From positions 3,131,501-3,195,500 of the forward strand of contig CP064972.1 in the NCBI GenBank assembly GCA_016699405.1: a DNA stretch of 64,000 bases, in the 5' to 3' direction. The translations under genes and the position numbers were made by a program. The notes under the pieces are model-generated. The model ran no database searches, was not told the DNA's origin, and worked only from the letters and a program-made list of their open reading frames with translations. Shown piece by piece: positions 57,240-64,000 of the stretch (its first letter is position 1; each line of letters begins with the position of its first letter). The stretch comes from Holophagales bacterium (GTDB taxonomy: Bacteria; Acidobacteriota; Thermoanaerobaculia; Multivoradales; JAGPDF01).

Positions 57240-59804
57240 TCATCGCGTGGTCAGCCGCGCCGGGTCGTGGGTGCGCAACGCTTCGTCGCGTTCGGGCATC
57301 GTGCCGTGACCGGAGCGCAGCGTGCGCTCGAGCCGGAATCGCGCCTCGTCGATCGCTTTGCCGTCGCCGCCCTGCTGCGGTGTCGGCACGTGCAGGGTCT
57401 CGCCGAAGTCGACGGTCGGGAAGCGCTCCGGGCCGACGCGCGCCGATTTGCCCTGCCGCTTGAGATCGAGAGCCTTGAGGACGAGGTGCGGATGGAGCGG
57501 CGTCTGATCGACGCGCACTCCGACCGCATCGAAGAGGGCGTTGGCACAGGCCGGTGGAATCGGCAGCAGCGGTCCCTGGCCGACCTCCTTGGCCCCCCAC
57601 GGACCGGCCGGGTCGGGCTCTTCGACGAGATAGGTCGTGACGGGCGGCATTTCGAGGAAGGTCGGGCTCTTGTACTCGAGCACGCTCGGGAACTTGTGCA
57701 CCAGGGCGTTCGAGCGACCGCGCGGCAGCCGGCGGAAGGCCGACTCTTCCATCATCGCTTCGCCGAGGCCCATGTAGACGCCGCCCTCGACCTGGCCGAG
57801 GGCGAGCACCGGATTGAGCGCACGGCCGATGTCGTGCGCGATCCAGACGTGTGTCGGGCGCCAGATTCCGGTCTCCGGGTCGACTTCGACCTCGACCACC
57901 GCGGCGCTGAACGAGTAGGCGGGGGAGGGACCGACCCCGGCACCGCGGTAGCGGCCGGGCGAGCGCGGCGGCAGGTAGCTTCCGGTCGTTGCCAGGGTGC
58001 CGAAGCGCGCCTCGGCGCAGATCACCGCATCCTCCCAGGCGAGCGAGCGCGCCGGGTCGTTCGGGGAGGTCGCGTCGAAGACCCGACGGCCACGGAAGCG
58101 GAGACGGTCGGGCGGGACGTCGAGCTGGGCACCGACCGCTTCGGCGATCCGCGCCCGGGCGCGCTCGGCGGCCTCGCGCGCCGCGTTGCCGACCATCAGC
58201 GTGACGCGTGACGAATAGCTGCCGAGATCGACCGGGGTGAGGTCGCTGTCGGCGACGCAGAGGCGCAGGTCGGCGAGCTCGATGCCCAGCACCTCGGCGA
58301 CGGCGCCGGCGAGGATCGAGTCCGAGCCCTGGCCGATCTCGCTCGCGCCGCAGAAGACGGCGACCGAGCCGGAGCGGTCGAGCTTGAGCATCACCCCGGA
58401 CTGCGGCATGTGGTTCCAGTAGATCGGCAGTCCGGCACCGCAGAGGTAGGCGCCGCAGGCCAGGCCCAGGCCGCGCCCTTCGGGAAGTCGGCCCCAGCGT
58501 TCGAGGAACCGGCTTCCGGCCACGACGGCCTCGAGGCATCGACCGAGTCCGGTGGTGCCGACCTGGAGCCAGTTCGCGGTGACCGTTCCGGGCGGGAGCA
58601 GGTTGCGCCGGCGGAGCTCGGCGGGATTCAGGCCGAGCGCCACGGCGATCTTGTCGAGCTGCACCTCCCAGGCGAAGCGCGGCTGCGGCGTGCCGTGACC
58701 GCGCTTCGGACCGCAGGGCGGTTTGTTGGTGAAGGCGCGGACGCCGTCGAAGCGGTAGTGCGGGATCTCGTAGGTGACCGTCTGCAGCGCCCCGGTGTAG
58801 TAGGTACTGGCGACGCCGTAAGAGCCGTACGCTCCGCCGTCGAGGGCCGTCTCGAGATGCTGTGCGGTGATCTTCCCGTCCCGGGTGACACCGGTGCGCT
58901 GGCGCATCAGCACCGGATGGCGACCGCGATGGCAGTAGAAGACCTCCTCGCGGGTGAGGGCGATCTTCACCGGCCGTCCGAGCACGAGGGCCATCTTCGC
59001 CGCGACGATCTCGTGGCCGAACGGGTCGCTCTTGCCGCCGAAGCCGCCGCCGTTGCTCGTGGCGATGACGCGGATGCGCGCCGCCGGCAGGCCGAGGACG
59101 CGGGTCAGGGCGCGATGCAGGTAGTGCGGCGTCTGGGTCGAGGAGTGGACGGTGACGCGGCCCTCGTCCTCCGGGACGGCGACGCTGGCGTGCTGCTCGA
59201 GGGCCAGGTGCGTGTTGCCGTCGTAGAAGAAGAGGTCCTCGAAGATCTCCTCGGCGTCGTCGAAGCCTCGAGCAACGTCCCCGAACTCCATCGACACCTT
59301 CTTGTGCAGGTTCCCGTCGTCGGCGTGAGCGTGCAGCTGCGGGGCCGGCGTGGCGATCGCCTCGTCGATCGTGGCGATCGTCGGCAGCGTCTCGTAGTCG
59401 ACGCGCACCTTTCGGACGGCCTCTTCCGCTGCCTCCTCGCTGGTCGCGGCGATCGCCGCCACCGGGTCGCCGACGTGCCGCACGACCTCGAGGCAGAGGG
59501 CGTGCTCGTCCTGGGAGACCGGCAGGATGCCGAAGGGAACGGGGAGGTCGCGACCGCTGAGCAGGCCGAGAACGCCCGGTACGGCCGCGGCCTCCGCGAA
59601 GTCGATGCCACGGATCCGGGCGTGCGGCACGGTCGAGCGCACCAGCTTGAGGTGGGCGAGCCGAGGGAAGGTCAGATCGTCGGCGAAGCGCGTCGCCCCG
59701 GTCACCTTGGCTCGACCGTCGACGCGCCGGAAGGGGGTTCCGAGCAGCTGGAGCTCCTCGGCATCGCCTGCGGGCTGGGGCCGCGGGTCCGTCGGTTCGG
59801 TCAC
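57240..59804 (-). CDS. hcrA: Molybdenum cofactor subunit, 4-hydroxybenzoyl-CoA reductase alpha-like
   Basis: The GTG at 59804 overlaps the stop of the 2Fe-2S subunit gene (GTGA), giving 854 residues. It is a xanthine-oxidase-family large subunit: GTPFRRVDGRAKVTGATRFADD, SNGGGFGGKSDPFGHE, KPPCGPKRGHGTPQPRFA and GASEIGQGSDSILAG for molybdopterin binding, and WGAKEVGQGPLLPIPPA with the expected active-site Glu. The catalytic site hydroxylates or, in the benzoyl-CoA type, removes a ring hydroxyl. With the beta-subunit cluster motif, reduction of a 4-hydroxybenzoyl-CoA-like thioester is likeliest. Some 80 residues longer than Thauera HcrA, mostly in the C-terminal tail. Confidence 0.85.
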   Translation of the reverse strand: MTEPTDPRPQPAGDAEELQLLGTPFRRVDGRAKVTGATRFADDLTFPRLAHLKLVRSTVPHARIRGIDFAEAAAVPGVLGLLSGRDLPVPFGILPVSQDEHALCLEVVRHVGDPVAAIAATSEEAAEEAVRKVRVDYETLPTIATIDEAIATPAPQLHAHADDGNLHKKVSMEFGDVARGFDDAEEIFEDLFFYDGNTHLALEQHASVAVPEDEGRVTVHSSTQTPHYLHRALTRVLGLPAARIRVIATSNGGGFGGKSDPFGHEIVAAKMALVLGRPVKIALTREEVFYCHRGRHPVLMRQRTGVTRDGKITAQHLETALDGGAYGSYGVASTYYTGALQTVTYEIPHYRFDGVRAFTNKPPCGPKRGHGTPQPRFAWEVQLDKIAVALGLNPAELRRRNLLPPGTVTANWLQVGTTGLGRCLEAVVAGSRFLERWGRLPEGRGLGLACGAYLCGAGLPIYWNHMPQSGVMLKLDRSGSVAVFCGASEIGQGSDSILAGAVAEVLGIELADLRLCVADSDLTPVDLGSYSSRVTLMVGNAAREAAERARARIAEAVGAQLDVPPDRLRFRGRRVFDATSPNDPARSLAWEDAVICAEARFGTLATTGSYLPPRSPGRYRGAGVGPSPAYSFSAAVVEVEVDPETGIWRPTHVWIAHDIGRALNPVLALGQVEGGVYMGLGEAMMEESAFRRLPRGRSNALVHKFPSVLEYKSPTFLEMPPVTTYLVEEPDPAGPWGAKEVGQGPLLPIPPACANALFDAVGVRVDQTPLHPHLVLKALDLKRQGKSARVGPERFPTVDFGETLHVPTPQQGGDGKAIDEARFRLERTLRSGHGTMPERDEALRTHDPARLTTR

Positions 59805-60349
59805 GTGTCGCGCTCCTTGCCCGGCGGGACGTCGCCGTAGAACGACGAACGCGGCGGCTCGGTCGCCTCGCCCCGCAGCCGCGCCGCGGCCCAGCTCACC
59901 GCGTCGACGATCTTGTGGTAGCCGGTGCAGCGACAGAGGTTGCCGGCCAGCGCGGCGCGGATCTCGTCGGGCGTGGGAGCGGAGCTCTCCGCCAGCAGCG
60001 CCTTCGCCGTCATCAGCATCCCCGGTGTGCAATAGCCGCACTGCGCCGCCCCGAGGTCGGCGAAGGCGCTCTGCAGCGGGTGCAGCTCGTTGCCGGCGGA
60101 AAGCCCTTCGACGGTCTCGACGTGGCGCCCGTCGGCATCGATGGCGAGCACGAGGCAGGAGAGCACCGGCGCCCCGTCGAGCAGGACGGTGCAGGTGCCG
60201 CACTCGCCGAGCTCGCAGCCGTGCTTCGTGCCCGGTAGCCCGAGCTCCTCGCGCAGCAGCTCGAGCAGCGTGTGGTGCGCCGGCACCGCGGCCGAGCGCT
60301 CTTCGCCGTTGACGCGCAGTCGGACCAGCACGGCATCCTCACTCGGCAT
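59801..60349 (-). CDS. hcrC: 2Fe-2S subunit, 4-hydroxybenzoyl-CoA reductase gamma-like
   Basis: ATG 60349 lies 11 bases inside the end of the TetR gene. The 182-residue protein has the plant-type 2Fe-2S motif KHGCELGECGTCTVLLDG and the second cluster motif CGYCTPGMLM with NLCRCTGYHKIV. These carry electrons between FAD and molybdenum. It is the usual small subunit of xanthine-oxidase-family enzymes and, with its neighbours, completes the three-subunit enzyme. It is co-transcribed with the regulator and the molybdenum subunit. Confidence 0.9.
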   Translation of the reverse strand: MPSEDAVLVRLRVNGEERSAAVPAHHTLLELLREELGLPGTKHGCELGECGTCTVLLDGAPVLSCLVLAIDADGRHVETVEGLSAGNELHPLQSAFADLGAAQCGYCTPGMLMTAKALLAESSAPTPDEIRAALAGNLCRCTGYHKIVDAVSWAAARLRGEATEPPRSSFYGDVPPGKERDT

Positions 60350-61037
60350 CGGTGGCCTCGCGCAGCAAGGTGTCGACGAGCTCGGGGGGCGGCAGGCGGA
60401 GCTCGCGACGTGGGGCGAGCATCCCGCGGACGAGAAGCTCGGCGAGCTCGAATCCAAGGTGACGCGCACCTCCCGCCGCCGCGGTGGCAGCGGAGGGGTG
60501 GAACCACTTCGCCGTCCAGTTCACCGCTCCGAGCAGCGCGCGCACGGCGGTTCGCGGGTCGAGCCCGGAGCGGAAGCGCCCGGTGTCGATCCCTGCGACG
60601 ACCAGGCGGCGCAGGGCGCGCTCGTAGGCGTTGCGGCGCGAGAGGATCGGCTGGCGATGCGGCTCGTCGAGCGCTTCGACTTCGAGATGGGCGAGCGAGC
60701 CCGGGGTCGTCTCGTGCAGCCGCACGACGTGGGTGACGACGGCGCTCGCCAGGGCGGTGTCGGCGTCCAGACCGAGCCGCTCGATCCGTCCGACCGTCGC
60801 CAAGAGGCCGTCCAGGGCATCCTCCTGGCAGTACGCGAGCAGCGCCTGCTTGCTGGGGAAGTAGTAGTACAGGCTGCCGGCCGTCATCTCGAGCTCGGCG
60901 GCCACGTCGCGCATGCCGCTGGCGTGCAGGCCGCGGCGGCGAAACACCCGTCCGGCGGCGGCGAGGATCTCCCGCCGGCGCTCGCGGACCTTCTCCGGCA
61001 GCGCGCGGTCGGCGGCGATCGTCGAAATTTGAACCAC
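60339..61037 (-). CDS. TetR-family regulator of the hcr-like operon
   Basis: The 232-residue protein starts at GTG 61037, which lies inside the palindromic operator. The N-terminal helix-turn-helix is typical: VRERRREILAAAGRVFRRRG, SGMRDVAAELEMTAGSLYYYFPSKQALLAY. The C-terminal 170 residues are the ligand-binding/dimerisation part. TetR regulators of aromatic-CoA pathways often bind acyl-CoA ligands, so an aromatic CoA ester is a plausible inducer. Its 3' end overlaps the 2Fe-2S subunit gene, so it is autoregulated together with the operon. Confidence 0.9.
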   Translation of the reverse strand: MVQISTIAADRALPEKVRERRREILAAAGRVFRRRGLHASGMRDVAAELEMTAGSLYYYFPSKQALLAYCQEDALDGLLATVGRIERLGLDADTALASAVVTHVVRLHETTPGSLAHLEVEALDEPHRQPILSRRNAYERALRRLVVAGIDTGRFRSGLDPRTAVRALLGAVNWTAKWFHPSAATAAAGGARHLGFELAELLVRGMLAPRRELRLPPPELVDTLLREATDAE

Positions 61038-61046
61038 TGTTCAAAT
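61027..61046. promoter_or_regulatory. TetR-type operator palindrome
   Basis: ATTTGAAC-CACT-GTTCAAAT is a perfect 8-4-8 inverted repeat in an otherwise G+C-rich region. It covers the regulator's GTG start codon (61035-61037). A TetR dimer here would repress its own gene and the downstream reductase genes. Confidence 0.8.
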
Positions 61047-61086
61047 TCTTGCGGCGACGGCCGGGCCTGTCAAGGGCGGCGGCGGA

Positions 61087-61602
61087 TCAGGCTCCGCCCG
61101 GAGCGACCCCCGGGTCGAGCGAGAAATCGACCATGCGATCGTCGTCGAAGAGAAAGCGACCGTCGAACGGCACGCCGGCGAGCAGGAGGGGGAGCCAGTG
61201 CCGGTCGTCCTCCCACATCCGTTCGTAGGGGATGGCGCCGAGCGGGCACCAGAAGGGGAGCGCTTCGGCGGTTTCTCCTGGTTCGCCCAGCGCCCCGGCG
61301 GCGCGGAAGACATGGACATGGATCGAATGCCCGTTGAGGAACTGGAAGCGCAGGAGCCCGGCCGCGAGCAGGTCGGTCGGCGTGACCAGAACCTCCTCTT
61401 CGACTTCGCGGATCGCCGCGGCGAGCGGCGTCTCGCCCGGCTCGAGCCGACCTCCCGGCGCATTGACCTTGCCGGCCCCCAGACCGCGGCGCTTCTCGAT
61501 CAGCAGGACCTCCCCGGCGCGAATCACGAACACCAGGGTCGCCACATCGACCGGGCGCCAGTGTTCCCAGTCGATCTCCGAAACCCGCTTCCAGTCGTTC
61601 AT
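61087..61602 (-). CDS. Nudix hydrolase, MutT/MTH1-like
   Basis: The 171-residue protein starts at ATG 61602. It contains a complete Nudix box GGRLEPGETPLAAAIREVEEEV (metal-binding Glu in REVEEEV) preceded by KVNAPG. The pattern KRRGLGAGKVNAPGG resembles MTH1-like 8-oxo-dGTP/2-OH-dATP diphosphatases, with an alpha/beta/alpha fold of the usual size. It would remove oxidised nucleotides. The start has no Shine-Dalgarno sequence. It is divergent from the VanX-like gene. Confidence 0.85.
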   Translation of the reverse strand: MNDWKRVSEIDWEHWRPVDVATLVFVIRAGEVLLIEKRRGLGAGKVNAPGGRLEPGETPLAAAIREVEEEVLVTPTDLLAAGLLRFQFLNGHSIHVHVFRAAGALGEPGETAEALPFWCPLGAIPYERMWEDDRHWLPLLLAGVPFDGRFLFDDDRMVDFSLDPGVAPGGA

Positions 61603-61673
61603 GGGCGGGAGGCTACCGCGAAAGCCGATTCGCGCGGCGGCGACCCGGACCGCCCGTCGCCGGCCCCATTCGC

Positions 61674-61679
61674 TAGGAT
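61674..61679 (+). promoter_or_regulatory. -10-like box TAGGAT before the VanX-like gene
   Basis: TAGGAT ends six bases before ATG 61686, leaving no space for a ribosome-binding site. A leaderless transcript is predicted. Confidence 0.45.
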
Positions 61680-61685
61680 GCGGCC

Positions 61686-62384
61686 ATGCGATTCCTGACG
61701 AGTCGTTCGGGCCGAGCGCTCCGTGGCTTCGCCTTCGGTCTCCTCGCCGGGTACGTCGCGGCCTGTGCAACGGCCCGCGAGGAGCTCCGACCGCCGGTCG
61801 AGCCCGCGGCGACGCGGGCACCGGATCTCGTCGAGGTCGTGGCGCTCGATCCGACGATCCACACCGACGTCCGTTACGCGACGACGAACAACTTCGCCCG
61901 GCGCGCGGTCTACCCGGTGGCGCGGGTCTACCTTCAGCGCGAGGCTGCCGACGCCGTGGTTCGAGCCCACCGCGCGCTCGCCGCGAGCGGCTACGGCCTG
62001 CTCCTGTTCGACGGCTATCGCCCTTGGTCCGTGACGCGCCTCTTCTGGGAGATCACCCCTCCGGCGCAGCGCGCCTTCGTCGCCGATCCGCGCAAGGGCT
62101 CGCGTCACAATCGCGGTTGCGCGGTCGACCTGACGCTCTACGACCGGACGACTGGGCGCGAGGTCGAGATGCCCTCGGCCTACGACGACTTCAGCGAGAA
62201 GGCCAGTCCGGCCTGGGCCGGAGGCGACCCGGCGGCGCGAGCCCGCCGCGACCTGCTCCGCCGGACCCTCGAGGCCGAAGGCTTCGCCGTCTACGAGAAC
62301 GAGTGGTGGCACTACGACTTCCGCGGCTGGCGGGAATACCCGGTGCTCGACCTGTCGTTCCCCGACCTGATGAATCGGCGCTAG
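61686..62384 (+). CDS. D-alanyl-D-alanine dipeptidase, VanX/DdpX family lipoprotein
   Basis: The 232-residue protein begins with a lipoprotein-type signal ending YVAAC (Cys27), so it is envelope-anchored. The M15D zinc dipeptidase motifs are complete: SRHNRGCAVDLTL (His141, Asp148) and YENEWWHYDF (Glu206, His209), plus DGYRPW with the transition-state Arg112. It cleaves D-Ala-D-Ala, probably to recycle peptidoglycan dipeptide as in DdpX, and with no VanH/VanA nearby it is not a resistance cassette. It converges on the ABC transporter gene with a hairpin between. Confidence 0.88.
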   Translation: MRFLTSRSGRALRGFAFGLLAGYVAACATAREELRPPVEPAATRAPDLVEVVALDPTIHTDVRYATTNNFARRAVYPVARVYLQREAADAVVRAHRALAASGYGLLLFDGYRPWSVTRLFWEITPPAQRAFVADPRKGSRHNRGCAVDLTLYDRTTGREVEMPSAYDDFSEKASPAWAGGDPAARARRDLLRRTLEAEGFAVYENEWWHYDFRGWREYPVLDLSFPDLMNRR

Positions 62385-62410
62385 GGCGACTGCCGCTCCG
62401 CACCCCGGTC

Positions 62411-62427
62411 GTCGGCGCCGCGCCGAC
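62411..62427. terminator. Hairpin between convergent genes
   Basis: GTCGGCG-CCG-CGCCGAC is a seven-pair stem with a three-base loop between the VanX-like and ABC genes. There is no T tract, so it is a weak candidate for bidirectional termination. Confidence 0.4.
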
Positions 62428-62432
62428 GAGGA

Positions 62433-63719
62433 TCATGGCTCGAGGTAGAGCTCCTGATGGTCGTCGTCATAGGCGAAGAGCTCGGCGTAGCGACCCCAGC
62501 GCACGGCGAGCTCGAGCTGGCTCGCCGCCAGCGCGCCGTGGCTCGCGGCGAGCCGCTCCAGGAAGAAACTCCGATGGATGCGATGGTCGTCGTCATGCTG
62601 CAGCGCCTCGAAGATCCAGCCGATTTCGGGCAGGCGGACGAGGCGCGCGGCGACCAGCTCCTTGCGCGCCAGGATGCTGCCCGCTGCGAAGTCGACGCCG
62701 TGCGGCGTGAGCGTCAGGCCGGCCTTGGCGACGGCCACCAGGCCGAGGTGCTCGCCCGCCTCGACGATCGGCAGCAGATCGTCGAGCTCGAGCACGAGCT
62801 CCGAGGCGAGGGTCGCCAACTCCGCTCGCCCCCCTTCGGCGGCGAGCTTCTCGAGCAGACCGGCCAGGGCGTTGGGCCGCGCTCCGGGCAACCGGCGCAG
62901 GAGGTGGCTGGCGGGCGGCGCCGGGCGACCGCTGACCGCCGCGTAGAGCTCGTCGACCAGCGCCTCGAACGCCGTGTCCTTGCGCTGCCGAGGCTGGGTC
63001 AGCTCGATCGCGACCTCGCGGACGACGCGGCCTGGCTCCTTGGCCATCACGACGACGCGGTCGGCCAACAGCACGGCCTCCTCGATGTTGTGCGTCACCA
63101 TGAGGATCGCCTGGGTCGGCAGCGACTTCGTCGCCCAGAGCTCGAGCAACTCGCCTCGCAGAGCGTCTGCCGACAGGACGTCGAGGGCCGAGAACGGCTC
63201 GTCGAGGCAGAGGAGCTCGGGCTCGACCGCCATCGCCCGGGCGAATCCCACCTTCTGCCGCATCCCCCCCGAGATCTCTCGCGGATAGGCCGACTCGAAG
63301 CCCGCCAGTCCGACGCGGTTCAGCAGCGCGCTCGCCGTCGAGCTTCGCCGTGAGCGCGGGACCCCTCTCGCCTGGAGGGCGATCTCGACGTTCTCTCGGA
63401 CGGTCAGCCAGGGGAACAGCGCGAACGTCTGGAAGACGATGCTGGCGTGCGGGTTGACACCGGCAAGCTGTTCGCCGCGATAGCGGACCGCGCCGCGGGT
63501 CGGGAGTGTCAGCCCGGCGATGATCCGCAGGAGCGTGGACTTGCCGCAGCCGGATGGCCCGAGCAGGCAGACGAACTCTCCGTCGCGGATCGCCAGGTCG
63601 ACGCCGGCCAGCGCGACGAAGCGATGATCGCCGGTCGGGTAGGACTTCTCGATTCCGGCCAGTTCGAGGAGCGGCGGTGCGGACGCCGGTCGATGCGATG
63701 CGGATGCGGGCTCGCCCAC
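62433..63719 (-). CDS. ABC transporter ATPase, nitrate/sulfonate type with C-terminal AAA-associated domain
   Basis: The 428-residue protein has a full nucleotide-binding domain: Walker A LLGPSGCGKST, signature EISGGMRQKVGFARA (ISGGM in place of LSGGQ), Walker B LLCLDEPFSALD and VTHNIEEA. Residues 270-428 form a C-terminal helical extension seen in NrtD/SsuB-like ATPases of metal or anion transporters, ending in a DDDHQELYLEP tail. It energises import through the permease encoded next to it. The substrate-binding protein is not in the window. Nitrate, sulfonate or taurine are possible; sequence does not choose. Confidence 0.88.
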   Translation of the reverse strand: MGEPASASHRPASAPPLLELAGIEKSYPTGDHRFVALAGVDLAIRDGEFVCLLGPSGCGKSTLLRIIAGLTLPTRGAVRYRGEQLAGVNPHASIVFQTFALFPWLTVRENVEIALQARGVPRSRRSSTASALLNRVGLAGFESAYPREISGGMRQKVGFARAMAVEPELLCLDEPFSALDVLSADALRGELLELWATKSLPTQAILMVTHNIEEAVLLADRVVVMAKEPGRVVREVAIELTQPRQRKDTAFEALVDELYAAVSGRPAPPASHLLRRLPGARPNALAGLLEKLAAEGGRAELATLASELVLELDDLLPIVEAGEHLGLVAVAKAGLTLTPHGVDFAAGSILARKELVAARLVRLPEIGWIFEALQHDDDHRIHRSFFLERLAASHGALAASQLELAVRWGRYAELFAYDDDHQELYLEP

Positions 63720-63730
63720 TGGGGTCTCCG

Positions 63731-64000
63731 TCAGTCGAGCCGGTAGCGGCGTTCGGCAAGCCGATAGAGCCGCTGCCAGAGGAAATGGTTGATCAGCACG
63801 ACGGTGCCGACCAGGGCGAGAGTCGCGGCGAGGAGCAGGGCGTAGTCCCCCCGGCTGGTGGCCTGGGCGATCATCGCTCCGATCCCGGGCACATCGTGTG
63901 ACGAACCCGCGAACTCGACGTGCTCGGCGACGACGCTGGCGTTCCAGGCGCCGCCCGAGGCGGCGACGCCGCCCGTCACCAGAAAGGGGAAGAGGGCGGG
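63731..64000 (-). CDS. ABC transporter permease, 3' part cut by the window end
   Basis: Only the last 89 codons are present; the frame continues beyond base 64000. The fragment has the NrtB/SsuC/TauC-type permease end: GGAWNASVVAEHVEFAG is the EAA-like coupling region, followed by a hydrophobic helix (LLLAATLALVGTVVLI) and a basic tail. It lies directly upstream of the ATPase gene and forms the transporter with it. Confidence 0.8.
   Translation of the reverse strand, partial: PALFPFLVTGGVAASGGAWNASVVAEHVEFAGSSHDVPGIGAMIAQATSRGDYALLLAATLALVGTVVLINHFLWQRLYRLAERRYRLD

Noticed and set aside
56048..60349. Xanthine dehydrogenase or aerobic CO dehydrogenase
   Set aside because: The FAD subunit has the four-cysteine insertion of benzoyl-CoA-type reductases and the large subunit lacks the CO dehydrogenase AYRCSFR-type active-site loop.
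61686..62384. VanX-like protein as vancomycin resistance
   Set aside because: No VanH, VanA or VanRS genes are near; an envelope-anchored dipeptidase for D-Ala-D-Ala recycling is the simpler reading.

Overview
The window is 64 kb of G+C-rich bacterial DNA. Most of it (about 11.75 kb to the right end) reads as compact chromosome: short spacers, many ATGA/GTGA stop-start overlaps and strongly G/C-biased third positions. Recurrent -10-like boxes (TAGAAT, TAGGAT and similar) lie a few bases upstream of start codons, suggesting leaderless or very short-leader transcripts. The gene content (KorAB ferredoxin oxidoreductase, fused NuoCD, SBBP-repeat protein, RAYT transposase, glycogen genes, a benzoyl-CoA-type molybdoenzyme) would suit an uncultured Acidobacteriota-type lineage, but that placement is inference. 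No rRNA, tRNA or CRISPR array was recognised.

Region 1 (1-11.7 kb) is an accessory block with visibly lower G+C, all on the + strand and organised as one operon-like unit. It encodes a VWA-like lipoprotein, a four-helix membrane protein, a tubulin/FtsZ-superfamily protein (Tubulin_2 type), an 1147-residue protein with a C-terminal Hsp70/actin ATPase domain, a lidless HscC-like Hsp70, a tiny coupled ORF, a single-pass coiled-coil protein and two further lipoproteins. I read it as an uncharacterised envelope-linked, cytoskeleton/chaperone-like machine. It ends next to a start-less 3' remnant of an FG-GAP protein, which marks a likely right boundary of an insertion.

Region 2 (12-31 kb) is mostly core metabolism and signalling. 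It holds a LeuB/LeuA-type pair, a GT-C-like membrane protein, a metallo-beta-lactamase-fold hydrolase, a XerC/D recombinase, a lytic transglycosylase, a SpoIIE-type phosphatase and a rubrerythrin-like protein. A partial complex I operon (nuoB-nuoCD-nuoI), a LuxR-type two-component pair, a secreted SBBP propeller protein, and korA-korB with a 13-codon coupled leader ORF and a strong terminator follow.

Region 3 (31-44 kb) contains glycogen genes (glgX, and glgA-glgC) separated by an unusual cluster: two different ATP-grasp enzymes, two esterase-like alpha/beta hydrolases and a peptidase S51-like protein. A RAYT transposase gene with its repeat sequences lies beside glgA.

Region 4 (44-55 kb) resembles a stress cluster: a cysteine-less rhodanese-like protein, an alpha/beta hydrolase, a P1B-5-type metal ATPase fused to hemerythrin, two CBS-pair proteins, a Lon-like protease and a tandem UspA protein. 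Two nucleobase/nucleoside permeases follow. Region 5 (55-64 kb) is a TetR-controlled operon for a 4-hydroxybenzoyl-CoA-reductase-like three-subunit enzyme, with a PilZ protein at its 3' end and a 20-bp palindromic operator over the regulator start. A Nudix hydrolase, a VanX-like dipeptidase and an ABC transporter cut by the window end complete the sequence.
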